In this document: positions 5,888 through 6,316 of the stretch, in pieces
Position numbering within the stretch: the stretch's first letter is position 1
Layout of the letters: each line of letters starts with the position of its first letter
Assembly: GCA_040383485.1 (NCBI GenBank)
Contig: JBEIDK010000172.1
Location: forward strand, 1-6,316
Direction: 5' to 3'
Origin: JBEIDK01 sp040383485
Lineage (GTDB): Bacteria; Bacteroidota; Bacteroidia; UBA4408
DNA length: 6,316 nucleotides
Program-made: the position numbers and the translations under genes
Notes under the pieces: generated by a model
Told to the model about the DNA's origin: nothing
What the model saw: the letters and a program-made list of their open reading frames with translations, nothing else
Database searches by the model: none

Positions 5888-6316
5888 TTACTCCTTTGTT
5901 TTTTCGTAATCGGCTAAAAATGTGGCAAGGCCACTATCGGTAAGAGGATGTTTTAACAATCCGGTAATTACATTTAAAGGACAAGTAACTACATCTGCAC
6001 CTGCTTCGGCACATTGTATCAAATGCATGGTGTGGCGTATAGACGCTGCCAATACTTGTGTTTCAAAGCCATACATAGAATATATACCTACTATTTGTTG
6101 TATCAACTCAATACCATCAAACGATATATCATCAAGTCTACCAACAAATGGAGATACGTAAGTAGCACCCGCTTTAGCGGCTAGTAATGCCTGTCCGGCA
6201 CTAAAAACCAATGTACAATTGGTTCTTATATTTTTTCCTGAAAAATACTTGATTGCTTTAATCCCATCTTTAATCATCGGGATTTTTACTACTATTTGAG
6301 GATGCAGAGCTGCAAG
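5888..6316 (-). CDS. tal: Transaldolase, small TalC/FSA-like type (5' end beyond window)
   Basis: The C-terminal 142 residues of a class I aldolase of the small transaldolase/fructose-6-phosphate aldolase family (full length about 215-220). Transaldolases move a dihydroxyacetone unit between sedoheptulose-7-phosphate and glyceraldehyde-3-phosphate in the pentose phosphate pathway, in the cytosol. The frame is open to the window edge; ATG 6277 is internal because family sequence QIVVKIP precedes it. The Lys of VVKIP (codon 6286-6284) is the Schiff-base residue. TNCTLVFSAGQALLAAKAGA and YVSPFVGRLDD are family signatures, and VLAASIRHTMH and ADVVTCPLNVI follow in order. Phe in SPFVGR (codon 6148-6146) is the transaldolase form; FSA has Tyr there, so transaldolase is preferred over FSA, though database names often say fsa. 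The ending YEKTKE is normal, and a terminator lies 18 bases downstream. It converges with the ALDH region. Confidence 0.95.
   Translation of the reverse strand, partial: LAALHPQIVVKIPMIKDGIKAIKYFSGKNIRTNCTLVFSAGQALLAAKAGATYVSPFVGRLDDISFDGIELIQQIVGIYSMYGFETQVLAASIRHTMHLIQCAEAGADVVTCPLNVITGLLKHPLTDSGLATFLADYEKTKE

Noticed and set aside
5922..6161. 79-codon plus-strand frame
   Set aside because: It is antisense to the transaldolase gene.
1..6316. CRISPR array, tRNA or rRNA
   Set aside because: No regularly spaced repeats, and no tRNA- or rRNA-like sequence was seen on either strand.

Overview
The window is AT-rich DNA that looks like chromosome from a member of the Bacteroidota. The support is a consensus-like -7 box (TAnnTTTG), no clear Shine-Dalgarno sequences, a lipoprotein with an acidic stretch after its lipobox cysteine, and gene families (GAPDH variant, ORF6N, RAYT-like transposase) whose motifs match forms I remember from that phylum. 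No genus can be named from this sequence.

Layout: the left edge holds most of a glyceraldehyde-3-phosphate dehydrogenase gene on the minus strand (743 to edge), its 3' end cut off. Divergent from it is a probable two-gene plus-strand unit: an unnamed lipoprotein (864-1766) and a small cysteine-rich secreted protein (1799-2221), closed by a strong intrinsic terminator (2241-2273). Next come a DEDDy 3'-5' exonuclease of the PolB-like type (2291-3013) and, 17 bases on, a RAYT/IS200-like Y1 transposase-family gene (3031-3687). The latter has no ATG and has lost the first His of its HUH motif. Just behind it lies a palindromic REP-like element (about 3698-3762), followed by a complete NAD(P)-dependent aldehyde dehydrogenase (3781-5256).

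The stretch 5257-5887 has no intact gene. It contains a broken ORF6N-domain gene (5276-5551), and at 5732-5761 a second, diverged copy of the last nine codons plus stop of the aldehyde dehydrogenase. Five of the six differences between the copies are synonymous. That leaves either the tail of a lost paralogue or the far end of a decayed element that integrated at the gene's 3' end. A bidirectional terminator (5844-5869) separates this scar from a minus-strand transaldolase-family gene (5888 to right edge), whose 5' end is cut off.

Functionally the edges are central carbon metabolism: GAPDH (glycolysis/gluconeogenesis) and transaldolase (pentose phosphate pathway), which share glyceraldehyde-3-phosphate. 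The aldehyde dehydrogenase fits general aldehyde oxidation. The middle carries signs of mobile DNA (RAYT, REP-like palindrome, ORF6N relic, duplicated gene end). I see no convincing new defence or metabolic system. The most unusual items are the duplicated gene end and the degenerate RAYT with its adjacent palindrome.
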